Source of the DNA: Pseudooctadecabacter sp.
GTDB taxonomy: Bacteria; Pseudomonadota; Alphaproteobacteria; Rhodobacterales; Rhodobacteraceae
Direction of reading: 5' to 3'
Assembly (NCBI GenBank): GCA_020628265.1
Contig: JAHDFG010000149.1
Span: 1 to 5,527, forward strand
DNA: 5,527 nt
Positions within the stretch are counted from its first letter, which is position 1. Each line of letters starts with the position of its first letter. Shown here piece by piece: positions 1 through 5,527 of this stretch. The notes beneath the pieces are model-generated. The model had not been told where the DNA came from. It did no database searches and saw nothing but the letters and a program-made list of their open reading frames with translations. A program made the translations under genes and the position numbers.

Positions 1-369
1 ACGGAACGGTCGCGCGGCGCTGCACTGGCTGATTTTGACGGCGATGGCCGGCTTGACCTGATCGTCACGAACCGCCGCGCGCCGCTTGAACTTTATCGCA
101 ATGTGACGCCCGACACCGGCAACTGGCTGCGCGTGGCCTTGCGGCAAGAGGGGGGCAATCGGGATGCAATCGGCGCAGTCATCACCGTGAATGGCCAAGC
201 CGTGCAGCACACCATCGGCGGCGGCCATGCAGGCGGGCAATTGCTGCCCCGCCACTTCGGCCTTGGCACCGCGAGCGAGGCCGAAATCAAGGTCGAATGG
301 CCCGACGGCACGATGTCCATGCATGCAGCGGATGCCAACCAAACCCTGCTGATCGCAAAGCCCCTTTAG
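1..369 (+). CDS. FG-GAP/VCBS repeat and ASPIC/UnbV domain protein (CRTAC1-like), 3' part only
   Basis: The frame is open from the first base of the window and ends at TAG 367-369, giving the last 122 residues of a longer protein whose start lies to the left. Visible residues 10-20 contain a calcium-binding FG-GAP/VCBS motif (ADFDGDGRLDL), the end of a beta-propeller blade. An ASPIC/UnbV domain follows at about residues 40-120. Its family hallmarks are GNRDAIGA, a glycine-rich stretch, PRHFGLG, VEWPDG and a closing ANQTLLI. Proteins of this build are usually secreted or surface-exposed; their biochemical role is poorly known, and none is assigned here. The gene converges on the di-heme cytochrome gene, and the two stop codons overlap by 4 bp. 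The domain call is firm. Whether the two genes work together is inference. Confidence 0.9.
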   Translation, partial: TERSRGAALADFDGDGRLDLIVTNRRAPLELYRNVTPDTGNWLRVALRQEGGNRDAIGAVITVNGQAVQHTIGGGHAGGQLLPRHFGLGTASEAEIKVEWPDGTMSMHAADANQTLLIAKPL

Positions 370-1688
370 GGCAGCGGCAGACCACTCGGCAGGGCGTCGG
401 GTATCCCCAAACGCCCTTCAATCGCAGCGGGGTCTGTCAAAGCGTTCAGGAACGCCACGATCTGGGCGACCTCTGCCTCGGTAAGCACGACCGGCGCAAC
501 TGTCACCGCATCGGCAATCGCGGCGACCTGCGCGGGGTCATCTATCACTGCAAAGTCGGTGGCCACCATCGCGGGCCAAATGACCTGACCACGGTCATAG
601 CGTGCAAGACCTGCGACCGGATCAAGGTGATCGCGCACGAAGTCCGTCAAATTGGCATGCGCGCCTGCATGTCCCCACGGTCCGGTCTTTGCCACATTGC
701 GCAGGGACGGCGTGCGGAACGCGTACAAGTCCGCAGGATCGCCCGTCACGCGGAACCGACCCTCGTCCCGATGATGATCCTCAAACGTCGCGGACTTCCC
801 AGGACCCACCTGCGGGACCCCCATGGCATGGAACTGATGATCGGTCTGGAACGGCCCGCTGTGACAGGCGGCACAACCTGCCTGCCCGTAGAACAGCTCC
901 ATCCCCGCCAATGCATCGCCGGCCAACGTGGCTTCACCTCGCAGGTGGGCATCAAAGGGCGACGTATCGGATCGCCATTCCCACGCCATAAAGGCCGCCA
1001 AAGCATCGGACAGGTGAACGAAAGTCATGTCATCGCCCGTCTGCACCTCGTCATGCAATTCCACAAAAGCGTCGGCATAGCCTGGGATGTCGCCAACACG
1101 TCGGGCCAGCAAATCCCACGCGCCACCCTCACCCGTGATCCGCCCCTGCCGAACCGCCAAAGCGACCTCATTCTCACGGAACGAACCGGCCATTTCATCA
1201 CGGCTGAGAACGGGAAACATCGTTTGCGCGGACAACACATTGGCAAAGCCCTGCGCCATGTCCCCATCCATGGGTGTTCGCAGCCCGCTGGGATGGTCCG
1301 GATCGGCCTCAAGCCGTCCATCATGGAACATCACGGTGAACTCAAAAGCTCCGAGATTGAACAAGGCCGGCGCATTGCGGGGGATGCGTTCCTCGGGCGG
1401 ATTGTCGGGGTCTACGACACGATCGGGGCCAAGGCCGATGCCTCCATCCCCGATGGACAACGACACCCCGTCCGCCGTTGCAAAATCGGGGTGGTGGCAT
1501 GTGGCGCAGGCGATGGTCTTATTGCCGGACAGGATGGGATCGTAGAACAGCAACTGCCCCACTGCGACCTCGTCCATGTTCAGCGGCATATACATCGCGT
1601 CCGTCACTGCCTCCGGCAAAGGATCGTCTGCGAAAACTGCGCCGCCCATTGCCATCAAAACGCTGCCAAGGCCCAACACCTGCCGCAT
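366..1688 (-). CDS. Exported di-heme c-type cytochrome, cytochrome c peroxidase/MauG family
   Basis: This 440-residue protein probably acts in the periplasm as a di-heme peroxidase or a MauG-like oxidase. The N-terminus is a Sec signal peptide (MRQVLGLGSVLMAMGGAVFA, cleavage about residue 20 before DD). Two heme-c attachment motifs are visible: CATCH at residues 61-65 and CAACH at 272-276. Other family landmarks are RNAPALFN (104-111), MFHDGRL (120-126), FRTPSLRNV (324-332), GHAG (339-342) and a C-terminal helix ending in IVAFLNALT (410-418). The heme motifs are about 211 residues apart, against about 146 in classical Pseudomonas CcpA, so this is an enlarged relative. ATG 1688 is preferred over an in-frame GTG at 1715: GGGAGGG lies 6 nt upstream of it, and the signal peptide starts there. 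The gene follows the ABC operon on the same strand, but a terminator separates them. The true substrate is unknown. Confidence 0.92.
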   Translation of the reverse strand: MRQVLGLGSVLMAMGGAVFADDPLPEAVTDAMYMPLNMDEVAVGQLLFYDPILSGNKTIACATCHHPDFATADGVSLSIGDGGIGLGPDRVVDPDNPPEERIPRNAPALFNLGAFEFTVMFHDGRLEADPDHPSGLRTPMDGDMAQGFANVLSAQTMFPVLSRDEMAGSFRENEVALAVRQGRITGEGGAWDLLARRVGDIPGYADAFVELHDEVQTGDDMTFVHLSDALAAFMAWEWRSDTSPFDAHLRGEATLAGDALAGMELFYGQAGCAACHSGPFQTDHQFHAMGVPQVGPGKSATFEDHHRDEGRFRVTGDPADLYAFRTPSLRNVAKTGPWGHAGAHANLTDFVRDHLDPVAGLARYDRGQVIWPAMVATDFAVIDDPAQVAAIADAVTVAPVVLTEAEVAQIVAFLNALTDPAAIEGRLGIPDALPSGLPLP

Positions 1689-1694
1689 ATGCCA

Positions 1695-1701
1695 CCCTCC
1701 C
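1695..1701 (-). promoter_or_regulatory. Shine-Dalgarno site fixing the start of the di-heme cytochrome gene
   Basis: On the minus strand this reads GGGAGGG and lies 6 nt before ATG 1688. It falls inside the longer reading frame that would begin at GTG 1715, so it argues for the ATG and removes nine extra residues ahead of the signal peptide. Confidence 0.8.
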
Positions 1702-1720
1702 GTTAGCGCAACCACACTGC

Positions 1721-1748
1721 GTCATACGCCGCGCGCTGGCAATGAAAA
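1721..1748 (-). promoter_or_regulatory. Candidate promoter of the di-heme cytochrome gene
   Basis: On the minus strand TTTTCA (1748-1743) and TATGAC (1726-1721) are 16 nt apart. Each matches the sigma-70 consensus at four of six positions. They lie downstream of the ABC operon terminator and would give a 5' leader of about 25-30 nt. The gene needs its own promoter if that terminator works. The match is weak and could be chance. Confidence 0.3.
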
Positions 1749-1762
1749 CCACGGCCCCCGCG

Positions 1763-1800
1763 AAACAAAAAGGGCGGCCCCGCAATGCGGTACCGCCCCT
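1763..1800 (-). terminator. Rho-independent terminator of the sugar ABC transporter operon
   Basis: Read on the minus strand, GGGCGG (1798-1793) pairs with CCGCCC (1777-1772). Inside it CCGC/GCGG close on a 3-nt loop, with a small 2x2 internal loop between the two stems. The run TTTTTGTTT follows at once (1771-1763). It begins about 20 nt after the ATPase stop codon and ends before the cytochrome gene's leader, so it should end the transporter transcript. An overlapping palindrome GCGGTACCGC (1787-1796) could form a competing smaller hairpin. Confidence 0.8.
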
Positions 1801-1819
1801 TCCATTTCTAATTTGGGAT

Positions 1820-2599
1820 TTAGACTGTGCCGCCCAAAGACCCTTCGAGCTGGGCCATCTCCTGACCACCGGCCATCATGTCCTGCAGCTCTTCCGGCGT
1901 GATCTCGCCACGCATAGCGGTGCCCAGCGTCTGGCCACGGTTCAACACGGTAAACCGGTCGCCCACGGCCAACGCGTGGCGCACGTTGTGCGTGATGAAA
2001 ACCACCGCAATGCCCTGCTTGCGCACCTTGTCGATGGTCGCCAAAACGTTGGACGTCTGCCGTACCCCAAGGGCCGAGGTCGGTTCGTCCAAAATCAGAA
2101 CCTTGGCCCCGAAATGCACCGCGCGGGAAATGGCAACCGTCTGGCGCTCGCCGCCGGACAGCGTACCCACCGCCTGATCGGGACCACGCAGGTTGATGCC
2201 CATCTTGCGCATCGCCTCCATCGTGATCTCGTTCGCCTTGTCATGGTCAAAGAACGGCAGGCCAAGGATCTTCTTCACCGGCTCGTTGCCCATAAAGAAG
2301 TTCCGGCTGACCGACATCAGCGGGATCATCGCCAGATGCTGGTGCACCGTCGCGATCCCGGCCTCCATCGCGTCACGCGGGTCGGCGAAATCCATCGGCT
2401 TGCCTTCAAAGATGATGTCACCCGCCGTTGGCTTGTGCACGCCGGACATCGTCTTGATGAAGGTGGATTTGCCCGCGCCGTTGTCACCCAACAGACAGTG
2501 ACATTCGCTGGGGTAGACATCGACCGACACCCCTGCCAGCGCGATCACGCTGCCGAAATGCTTTTCGATGTTCTTCATCTGGATAATGGGTTCGGACAT
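1820..2599 (-). CDS. Sugar ABC importer ATP-binding protein, single nucleotide-binding domain
   Basis: This cytoplasmic ATPase of 259 residues powers the importer encoded with it. All nucleotide-binding motifs are intact: Walker A GDNGAGKST (38-46), Q-loop Gln87, signature LSGGERQ (147-153), Walker B VLILDEP (167-173, catalytic Glu172) and H-loop His204. Typical simple-sugar ATPases such as RbsA or XylG carry two such domains in about 500 residues. This one is half that size, like FrcA of the Sinorhizobium fructose importer, and would act as a homodimer with two competent sites. ATG 2599 comes 1 nt after the permease TGA (2603-2601). Its Shine-Dalgarno GGGGGAG (2613-2607) lies across the end of the permease gene, which points to coupled translation. 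It is the last gene of the operon. The family is certain; the sugar is not. Confidence 0.95.
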   Translation of the reverse strand: MSEPIIQMKNIEKHFGSVIALAGVSVDVYPSECHCLLGDNGAGKSTFIKTMSGVHKPTAGDIIFEGKPMDFADPRDAMEAGIATVHQHLAMIPLMSVSRNFFMGNEPVKKILGLPFFDHDKANEITMEAMRKMGINLRGPDQAVGTLSGGERQTVAISRAVHFGAKVLILDEPTSALGVRQTSNVLATIDKVRKQGIAVVFITHNVRHALAVGDRFTVLNRGQTLGTAMRGEITPEELQDMMAGGQEMAQLEGSLGGTV

Positions 2600-2600
2600 A

Positions 2601-3713
2601 TCAACGCTCCCCCGTGATGATGCGACGGATGTAGGTGTTCAGGATCACAGCAGCCAAAAGGATCACGCCAAGGAACACGCGGAACAAAGAACTTTCGACG
2701 CCCGCAAAGAATAGCCCCTGCTGGACCACCCCGAAGATCAACGCGCCCAAAGCTGCCCCAATGACAGACCCGTATCCGCCCGTCAGCAAGGCGCCCCCGA
2801 TGACCACCGCGATGATGGCCTCGAATTCCTTCAGCAGGCCGCGATCGGCACCAGCTGACCCGAACTCCATCACCTGACAGGTCGCAAAGACCGTGGCGCA
2901 GAAGGCGGTGAACATGAACATCAGGATTTTCACGCGGTTCACCGGAACACCGGAATTGCGGGCCGCATCGGCGTCACCACCGGCTGCGAAAATCCAGTTG
3001 CCGAAACGTGTCTTGGTCAGCAGCACATGACCAAAGATTACCAGCGCAATGGCCCAGACGATCAGGACCGGAATGCCGTTCACGATAGGCTCACCCGCGC
3101 GGTTGCCCCGCTCGAACACGGCGATCAAACCGTTGTCACCCAGCCATTGGAAAAAGCCCGTCAGGATCTTGCCGCCAAAGAGCGGCGCCAGCCAGTCCCC
3201 TTCGGCTGCGTCGCGGATGCCGCCAATGATGGTTTTCCGTTCGATGACTTGCGGCAGGAAAATCGTGAACCCGCGCAAGATGAACAGGAACGCCAGCGTC
3301 ACGATGAAACTGGGCAATCCGGTCTTGATACAAATGAAACCGTTAAGTGCACCGATGGCGATACACATCGCAAAGGTCACGATGATCGCAAGCCAGACGG
3401 GCCAAGCCATCGTGACCGAGAAGATGGCGATCATCATGCCCGCGAAGCCGATCATCGATCCGACGCTAAGGTCGAATTCACCGGCAATCATCAGCAGGCA
3501 GGCGCCCACCGCGATGATCATGAATTGCGCCGAAACGATCGACCAGTTCAGCACGCCTTGGCTGCTGAACATGCCGGAATCGAAGGCGAACAATAGAAAG
3601 AATGTGAACACGGCGACCGTGCCGACAATCCCGCCCAACTCGGGCCGGATCAGCGCTTTGCGCAGCGGAGAAATCTCCTTAATACGTTCGTCTGTTTGCG
3701 CGGCCTGTGCCAT
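2601..3713 (-). CDS. Simple-sugar ABC importer permease (BPD_transp_2 family)
   Basis: This inner-membrane channel subunit has 370 residues. A cytoplasmic N-terminal segment (about 1-27) is followed by hydrophobic segments near 28-44, 56-76, 86-102, 105-125, 130-150, 212-232, 262-282, 296-320, 322-340 and 345-362. The family signature GEFDLSVGS lies at 78-86. The loop thought to contact the ATPase, AAGGDADAARNSGV, lies at 243-256. Between about 151 and 210 is a long, mostly polar insert, presumably periplasmic. It makes the protein about 50 residues longer than RbsC (321). FrcC-type permeases are similarly long. ATG 3713 is chosen over TTG 3734 because AGGGAGG lies 6 nt upstream of it. The neighbours are the binding-protein gene upstream, across a hairpin, and the ATPase gene 1 nt downstream. 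Confidence 0.94.
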   Translation of the reverse strand: MAQAAQTDERIKEISPLRKALIRPELGGIVGTVAVFTFFLLFAFDSGMFSSQGVLNWSIVSAQFMIIAVGACLLMIAGEFDLSVGSMIGFAGMMIAIFSVTMAWPVWLAIIVTFAMCIAIGALNGFICIKTGLPSFIVTLAFLFILRGFTIFLPQVIERKTIIGGIRDAAEGDWLAPLFGGKILTGFFQWLGDNGLIAVFERGNRAGEPIVNGIPVLIVWAIALVIFGHVLLTKTRFGNWIFAAGGDADAARNSGVPVNRVKILMFMFTAFCATVFATCQVMEFGSAGADRGLLKEFEAIIAVVIGGALLTGGYGSVIGAALGALIFGVVQQGLFFAGVESSLFRVFLGVILLAAVILNTYIRRIITGER

Positions 3714-3719
3714 CGGCCA

Positions 3720-3726
3720 CCTCCCT
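3720..3726 (-). promoter_or_regulatory. Shine-Dalgarno site fixing the permease start
   Basis: The minus strand reads AGGGAGG, 6 nt ahead of ATG 3713. It lies inside the frame that would open at TTG 3734 and therefore favours the shorter product. It also gives the permease independent ribosome entry downstream of the intercistronic hairpin. Confidence 0.75.
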
Positions 3727-3744
3727 TGCCTCAATGCTGAATAG

Positions 3745-3780
3745 AAAACGGGCGGCCTTTTTCGTTCAAAAAGCCGCCCG
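3745..3780 (-). terminator. Hairpin between binding-protein and permease genes (attenuating terminator or 3' stabiliser)
   Basis: On the minus strand CGGGCGGC (3780-3773) and an AT-rich extension (3772-3768) pair with the segment 3762-3749, with one bulged base (3757) and the 5-nt loop 3767-3763. That is about 13 base pairs, eight of them in the GC-rich base. TTTT (3748-3745) then CTAT follows. It begins 15 nt after the binding-protein stop codon and ends about 32 nt before the permease start. Such structures in importer operons commonly make the binding protein more abundant than the membrane parts, by partial termination or by protecting the upstream message. Which applies here cannot be told from sequence. 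Confidence 0.75.
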
Positions 3781-3795
3781 CAAGAGTGCTAGAAC

Positions 3796-4755
3796 TTACC
3801 GGAATTCACCGGCGAATTCTTCAACTTTGGCCAGCGCGTCCGCAGTCACGAAACCGGGGCCAGAGTTGATGTTGTTGCCCGGCAGAACGCCGTAGCGGTC
3901 ATAGTTGGCCAGAACCACAACAGGCAGGTAGGCCTGCAAGAACGGCTGCTGGTCGATGCCCCACTGGATGGTGCCCGCCTTGATCGCTTTCACGATCTCG
4001 TCGCCAAGGTCAAAGGTGCCAAAATAGATGTCACCGGCCAGACCCAACTCGTCGAGAGCGAGGATCGTCGGATCTGCAGAGGTCGGGCCAAGCGTCAGCA
4101 CGGCTTCGGTCTCTGGGTTGGCGTTCAGGTAAGCCATGACGCGGTTCTTGATTTCAGCAGGGTCTTGGCCTGCGTCGATCATCTGGTTGCCCAACTCAAT
4201 GCCCAGACCGTCAGCGAAGCCCTGACAACGCTCGGTGGACGATGGCTGCACGATGTAGTGGTTCACGCACAGGAAGCTGCCGATGCCGTCGCCGGCCGCG
4301 CGCAGACCAGCGGCGTAGCCTGCGTCATACTCGGGCTGACCAACATACATCAGGGCGCCGACTTCGCGGGCCTGATCTGGTGTGCCGGAGTTCATGATGA
4401 TCACGTCAACGCCAGCGTCCACAGCGGCAGACACAGGACCGGACAGCACGTCATAGTCGGCCAGCGTCGTGATGATGCCGTCGGGGTTGGATGCGGTCGC
4501 CTGCTCGATGATGCGGGCCATGTCGGCCAGGTCACCGGTGGGCGGGTTGCGGTATTCAACGTTCACGCCGACCTGTTCGCCAGCCAGCGCGATGCCGTTC
4601 TTGATGGTGTTCCACCAGCTGTCGCTGTCAGGTGCGTGGCTGATCAGGATATAGGTCAGGTCATCGCCATGGCCGTCGGCCTGAGCGGTCGTCGCAACGG
4701 CAAGCGGTGCGGCGACAAGGGCTGCTGTTGCCAGCAATTTGGTCATCGTTTTCAT
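3796..4755 (-). CDS. Periplasmic sugar-binding protein of an ABC importer (Peripla_BP_4 type)
   Basis: This 319-residue protein captures a sugar in the periplasm and delivers it to the permease encoded next to it. It starts with a Sec signal peptide (MKTMTKLLAT..., cleavage after TAQA at residue 26). Two Rossmann-like lobes follow. Recognisable parts are LISHAPDSDSWWNTIKNG (37-54), PDGIITTLADYD (91-102), VDVIIMNSG (116-124), YVGQPEYDAGYAAG (137-150), GTFDLGDEIVKAIKAG (246-261) and IQWGIDQQPF (263-272), as in ribose/xylose-type binding proteins. Trp47, Trp48, Asp249 and Gln269/Gln270 are plausible ligand contacts by position. Cys163 and Cys177 could form a disulfide in the periplasm. ATG 4755 has GGGAGGA a few nt upstream; an in-frame start at 4848 would bury the signal peptide. 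It is the first operon gene, facing the LacI-type gene. The ligand is not identifiable here. Confidence 0.94.
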   Translation of the reverse strand: MKTMTKLLATAALVAAPLAVATTAQADGHGDDLTYILISHAPDSDSWWNTIKNGIALAGEQVGVNVEYRNPPTGDLADMARIIEQATASNPDGIITTLADYDVLSGPVSAAVDAGVDVIIMNSGTPDQAREVGALMYVGQPEYDAGYAAGLRAAGDGIGSFLCVNHYIVQPSSTERCQGFADGLGIELGNQMIDAGQDPAEIKNRVMAYLNANPETEAVLTLGPTSADPTILALDELGLAGDIYFGTFDLGDEIVKAIKAGTIQWGIDQQPFLQAYLPVVVLANYDRYGVLPGNNINSGPGFVTADALAKVEEFAGEFR

Positions 4756-4759
4756 ATTT

Positions 4760-4766
4760 TCCTCCC
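4760..4766 (-). promoter_or_regulatory. Shine-Dalgarno site of the binding-protein gene
   Basis: The minus strand reads GGGAGGA, 4 nt before ATG 4755. It is a near-ideal site, fitting a highly translated binding protein, and it rules out the upstream in-frame start at 4848, which would add 31 residues ahead of a clear signal peptide. Confidence 0.85.
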
Positions 4767-4819
4767 AAGGAAACTTTCTTCCAAAAGTCAAAGGCCGGTC
4801 TGACGCCGCCCTCGGACAG

Positions 4820-4848
4820 ATCAAAGCATGAGTCGTTTCATTTTGCAA
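4820..4848 (-). promoter_or_regulatory. Candidate promoter of the sugar ABC operon
   Basis: On the minus strand TTGCAA (4848-4843) and TTTGAT (4825-4820) are separated by 17 nt. Each matches four of six consensus positions. The -35 element is part of the 20-bp palindrome, so a bound repressor would exclude RNA polymerase. Transcription would start near 4812-4814, leaving a leader of about 57 nt before the ATG. Confidence 0.5.
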
Positions 4849-4860
4849 CCGGTTGCAAAA
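4841..4860. promoter_or_regulatory. Perfect 20-bp palindromic operator, probable LacI-family site
   Basis: TTTTGCAACCGGTTGCAAAA is identical on both strands. It is the expected form of a LacI/GalR-family operator: two 10-bp half-sites, even symmetry and a central CpG into which the repressor's hinge leucines insert. It lies between the divergent transporter operon and the LacI-type gene, 81 bp upstream of the latter's ATG, and covers the -35 box of the best transporter promoter. Control of the operon by the adjacent repressor is inferred from this layout. Confidence 0.85.
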
Positions 4861-4940
4861 ATTTGTTGCACAAGACAGGCTTCACAACAGGAAAAACCCA
4901 TGTAAGGACTATGAAACCGCAACCAGAATTCTGACATTTC

Positions 4941-5527
4941 ATGCCCGTAACCCTCAAAGATGTGGCCATCCGCGCCGGTGTTTCGACCTCTGCCGTCTCA
5001 CGCACCTTTACCGACGGCGCCTCCGTTTCCGAAAAGATGAGGGCAAAGGTCGAGAAGGCGGCGGCCGATCTGGGCTATTCGCCCAACGCCCTTGCGTCGT
5101 CCCTGACAACGGGCCGGACCAAGCTGATCGGGCTGGTCAGCAACAACTTCCACAACCCGATCTTTCTGCAGGTCTTCGACTTGCTGACCCGCAAGCTGCA
5201 AGACGTTGGCTTGCGCCCCTTGTTGATGAACCTGCACGGGCAATACGACGCGGTGTCTGCTGTGCGGATGTTGCAGCAATATTCTGTCGACGGGGCCATC
5301 GTGTCCTCCTCGACCCTCGCACCCGAGTTCTCGAAGGCGTTTCGCGACGCGGGGCTTCCAGTCGTCAATTCATTCGGCCGGTTCTCGACCTCACCCGAGG
5401 TGCATGTCGTCGGCGTCGACAACTCCGAATGCGGACGCATGGCAGCGCGAACACTGGTGGAACGGGGCTATACGCGCGTGGCATTCTTGGGCGGGCCAGA
5501 GGCTGCGACCTCGACCCAAGACCGTTT
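4941..5527 (+). CDS. LacI/GalR-family transcriptional repressor, N-terminal part
   Basis: The frame runs from ATG 4941 to the window edge (195 complete codons) and continues beyond. The helix-turn-helix spans residues 4-24 (TLKDVAIRAGVSTSAVSRT), with the recognition helix starting near Thr16. The hinge helix YSPNALASSL (46-55) places Leu55 where LacI has the minor-groove leucine Leu56. From about residue 61 (KLIGLVSNNFHNPIF) the sugar-binding-protein-like effector domain begins. The visible part ends in VAFLGGPEAATSTQDR, a usual segment of that domain. An in-frame TGA at 4932 excludes a longer N-terminus. No good Shine-Dalgarno precedes the ATG, suggesting low expression. Divergent placement beside a sugar importer and a palindromic operator implies that it represses the importer, with the imported sugar or a derivative as inducer. 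Possible autoregulation is inferred. Confidence 0.93.
   Translation, partial: MPVTLKDVAIRAGVSTSAVSRTFTDGASVSEKMRAKVEKAAADLGYSPNALASSLTTGRTKLIGLVSNNFHNPIFLQVFDLLTRKLQDVGLRPLLMNLHGQYDAVSAVRMLQQYSVDGAIVSSSTLAPEFSKAFRDAGLPVVNSFGRFSTSPEVHVVGVDNSECGRMAARTLVERGYTRVAFLGGPEAATSTQDR

Noticed and set aside
297..1706. 469-codon open frame on the plus strand, antisense to the di-heme cytochrome gene
   Set aside because: It shares codon boundaries with the real gene. In that register antisense stops arise only from TTA, CTA and TCA codons, which are rare in GC-rich genes, so long open frames are expected. The product has no recognisable domain and is rich in Arg, His and Cys, while the minus strand gives a signal peptide and two heme motifs.
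1478..2617. 379-codon plus-strand frame across the ATPase gene
   Set aside because: It lies in the same codon register opposite the ATPase gene. The minus strand has every ABC ATPase motif, whereas the plus-strand product resembles nothing I recognise.
3027..3744. Two plus-strand frames (189 and 231 codons) across the permease gene
   Set aside because: Both are opposite a clear membrane permease. One shares its codon register and is a polar Asp/Arg/His-rich translation, typical of the complement of hydrophobic codons.
3803..3821. Repeated GAATTC and TCACCGG words near the end of the binding-protein gene
   Set aside because: They come from coding the similar residues EFAGEF and lie wholly inside the reading frame; there is no T run and no sign of a site.
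4165..4803. 212-codon plus-strand frame across the binding-protein gene
   Set aside because: It is antisense to a clear periplasmic binding protein with signal peptide and strong ribosome site, and shows no domain of its own.
4853..4881. Promoter for the LacI-type gene using TTGCAA (4853-4858) as -35
   Set aside because: At 17 nt spacing the -10 would be CAGGCT, a poor match. The repressor gene must have a promoter, but I cannot point to it.
4998..5440. Minus-strand frames (93 and 121 codons) across the right end
   Set aside because: They oppose the plus-strand LacI-type gene, whose helix-turn-helix and hinge are unmistakable.

Overview
The window looks like ordinary chromosome from a GC-rich alphaproteobacterium. 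The style of the sugar transporter, the pairing with a LacI-type regulator and the codon use suggest Rhodobacterales (Roseobacter group). This is an impression from the protein sequences; no search was run. I see no mobile elements, rRNA or tRNA genes, CRISPR arrays or phage genes.

The left part (1-1688) holds two genes that meet tail to tail. The first is the 3' end of a plus-strand gene for an FG-GAP/VCBS plus ASPIC/UnbV (CRTAC1-like) protein. The second is a complete minus-strand gene for an exported di-heme c-type cytochrome of the cytochrome c peroxidase/MauG family. Their stop codons overlap by 4 bp.

The middle and right part (1763-4848) is a minus-strand operon for a simple-sugar ABC importer, transcribed from right to left: periplasmic binding protein, permease, single-domain ATPase. 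The first two genes are separated by a strong terminator-like hairpin, and the last two are 1 nt apart. A Rho-independent terminator closes the operon at about 1763-1800. The half-size ATPase and extended permease recall the fructose FrcBCA type, but the sugar cannot be read from the sequence.

On the far right (4941-5527), a LacI/GalR-family repressor gene is transcribed in the opposite direction and runs off the window. The 185-bp divergent region contains a perfect 20-bp palindrome centred on CpG, the form expected of a LacI-family operator. It overlaps the -35 box of the best candidate promoter for the transporter. The simplest reading is a local circuit: the repressor binds the palindrome, blocks the operon, and is released when the imported sugar or a metabolite of it appears.

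I did not find a convincing new biological system. The most useful points are the operator/promoter layout, the hairpin between the binding-protein and permease genes, the overlapping stop codons, and an unassigned distal heme ligand in the di-heme protein.
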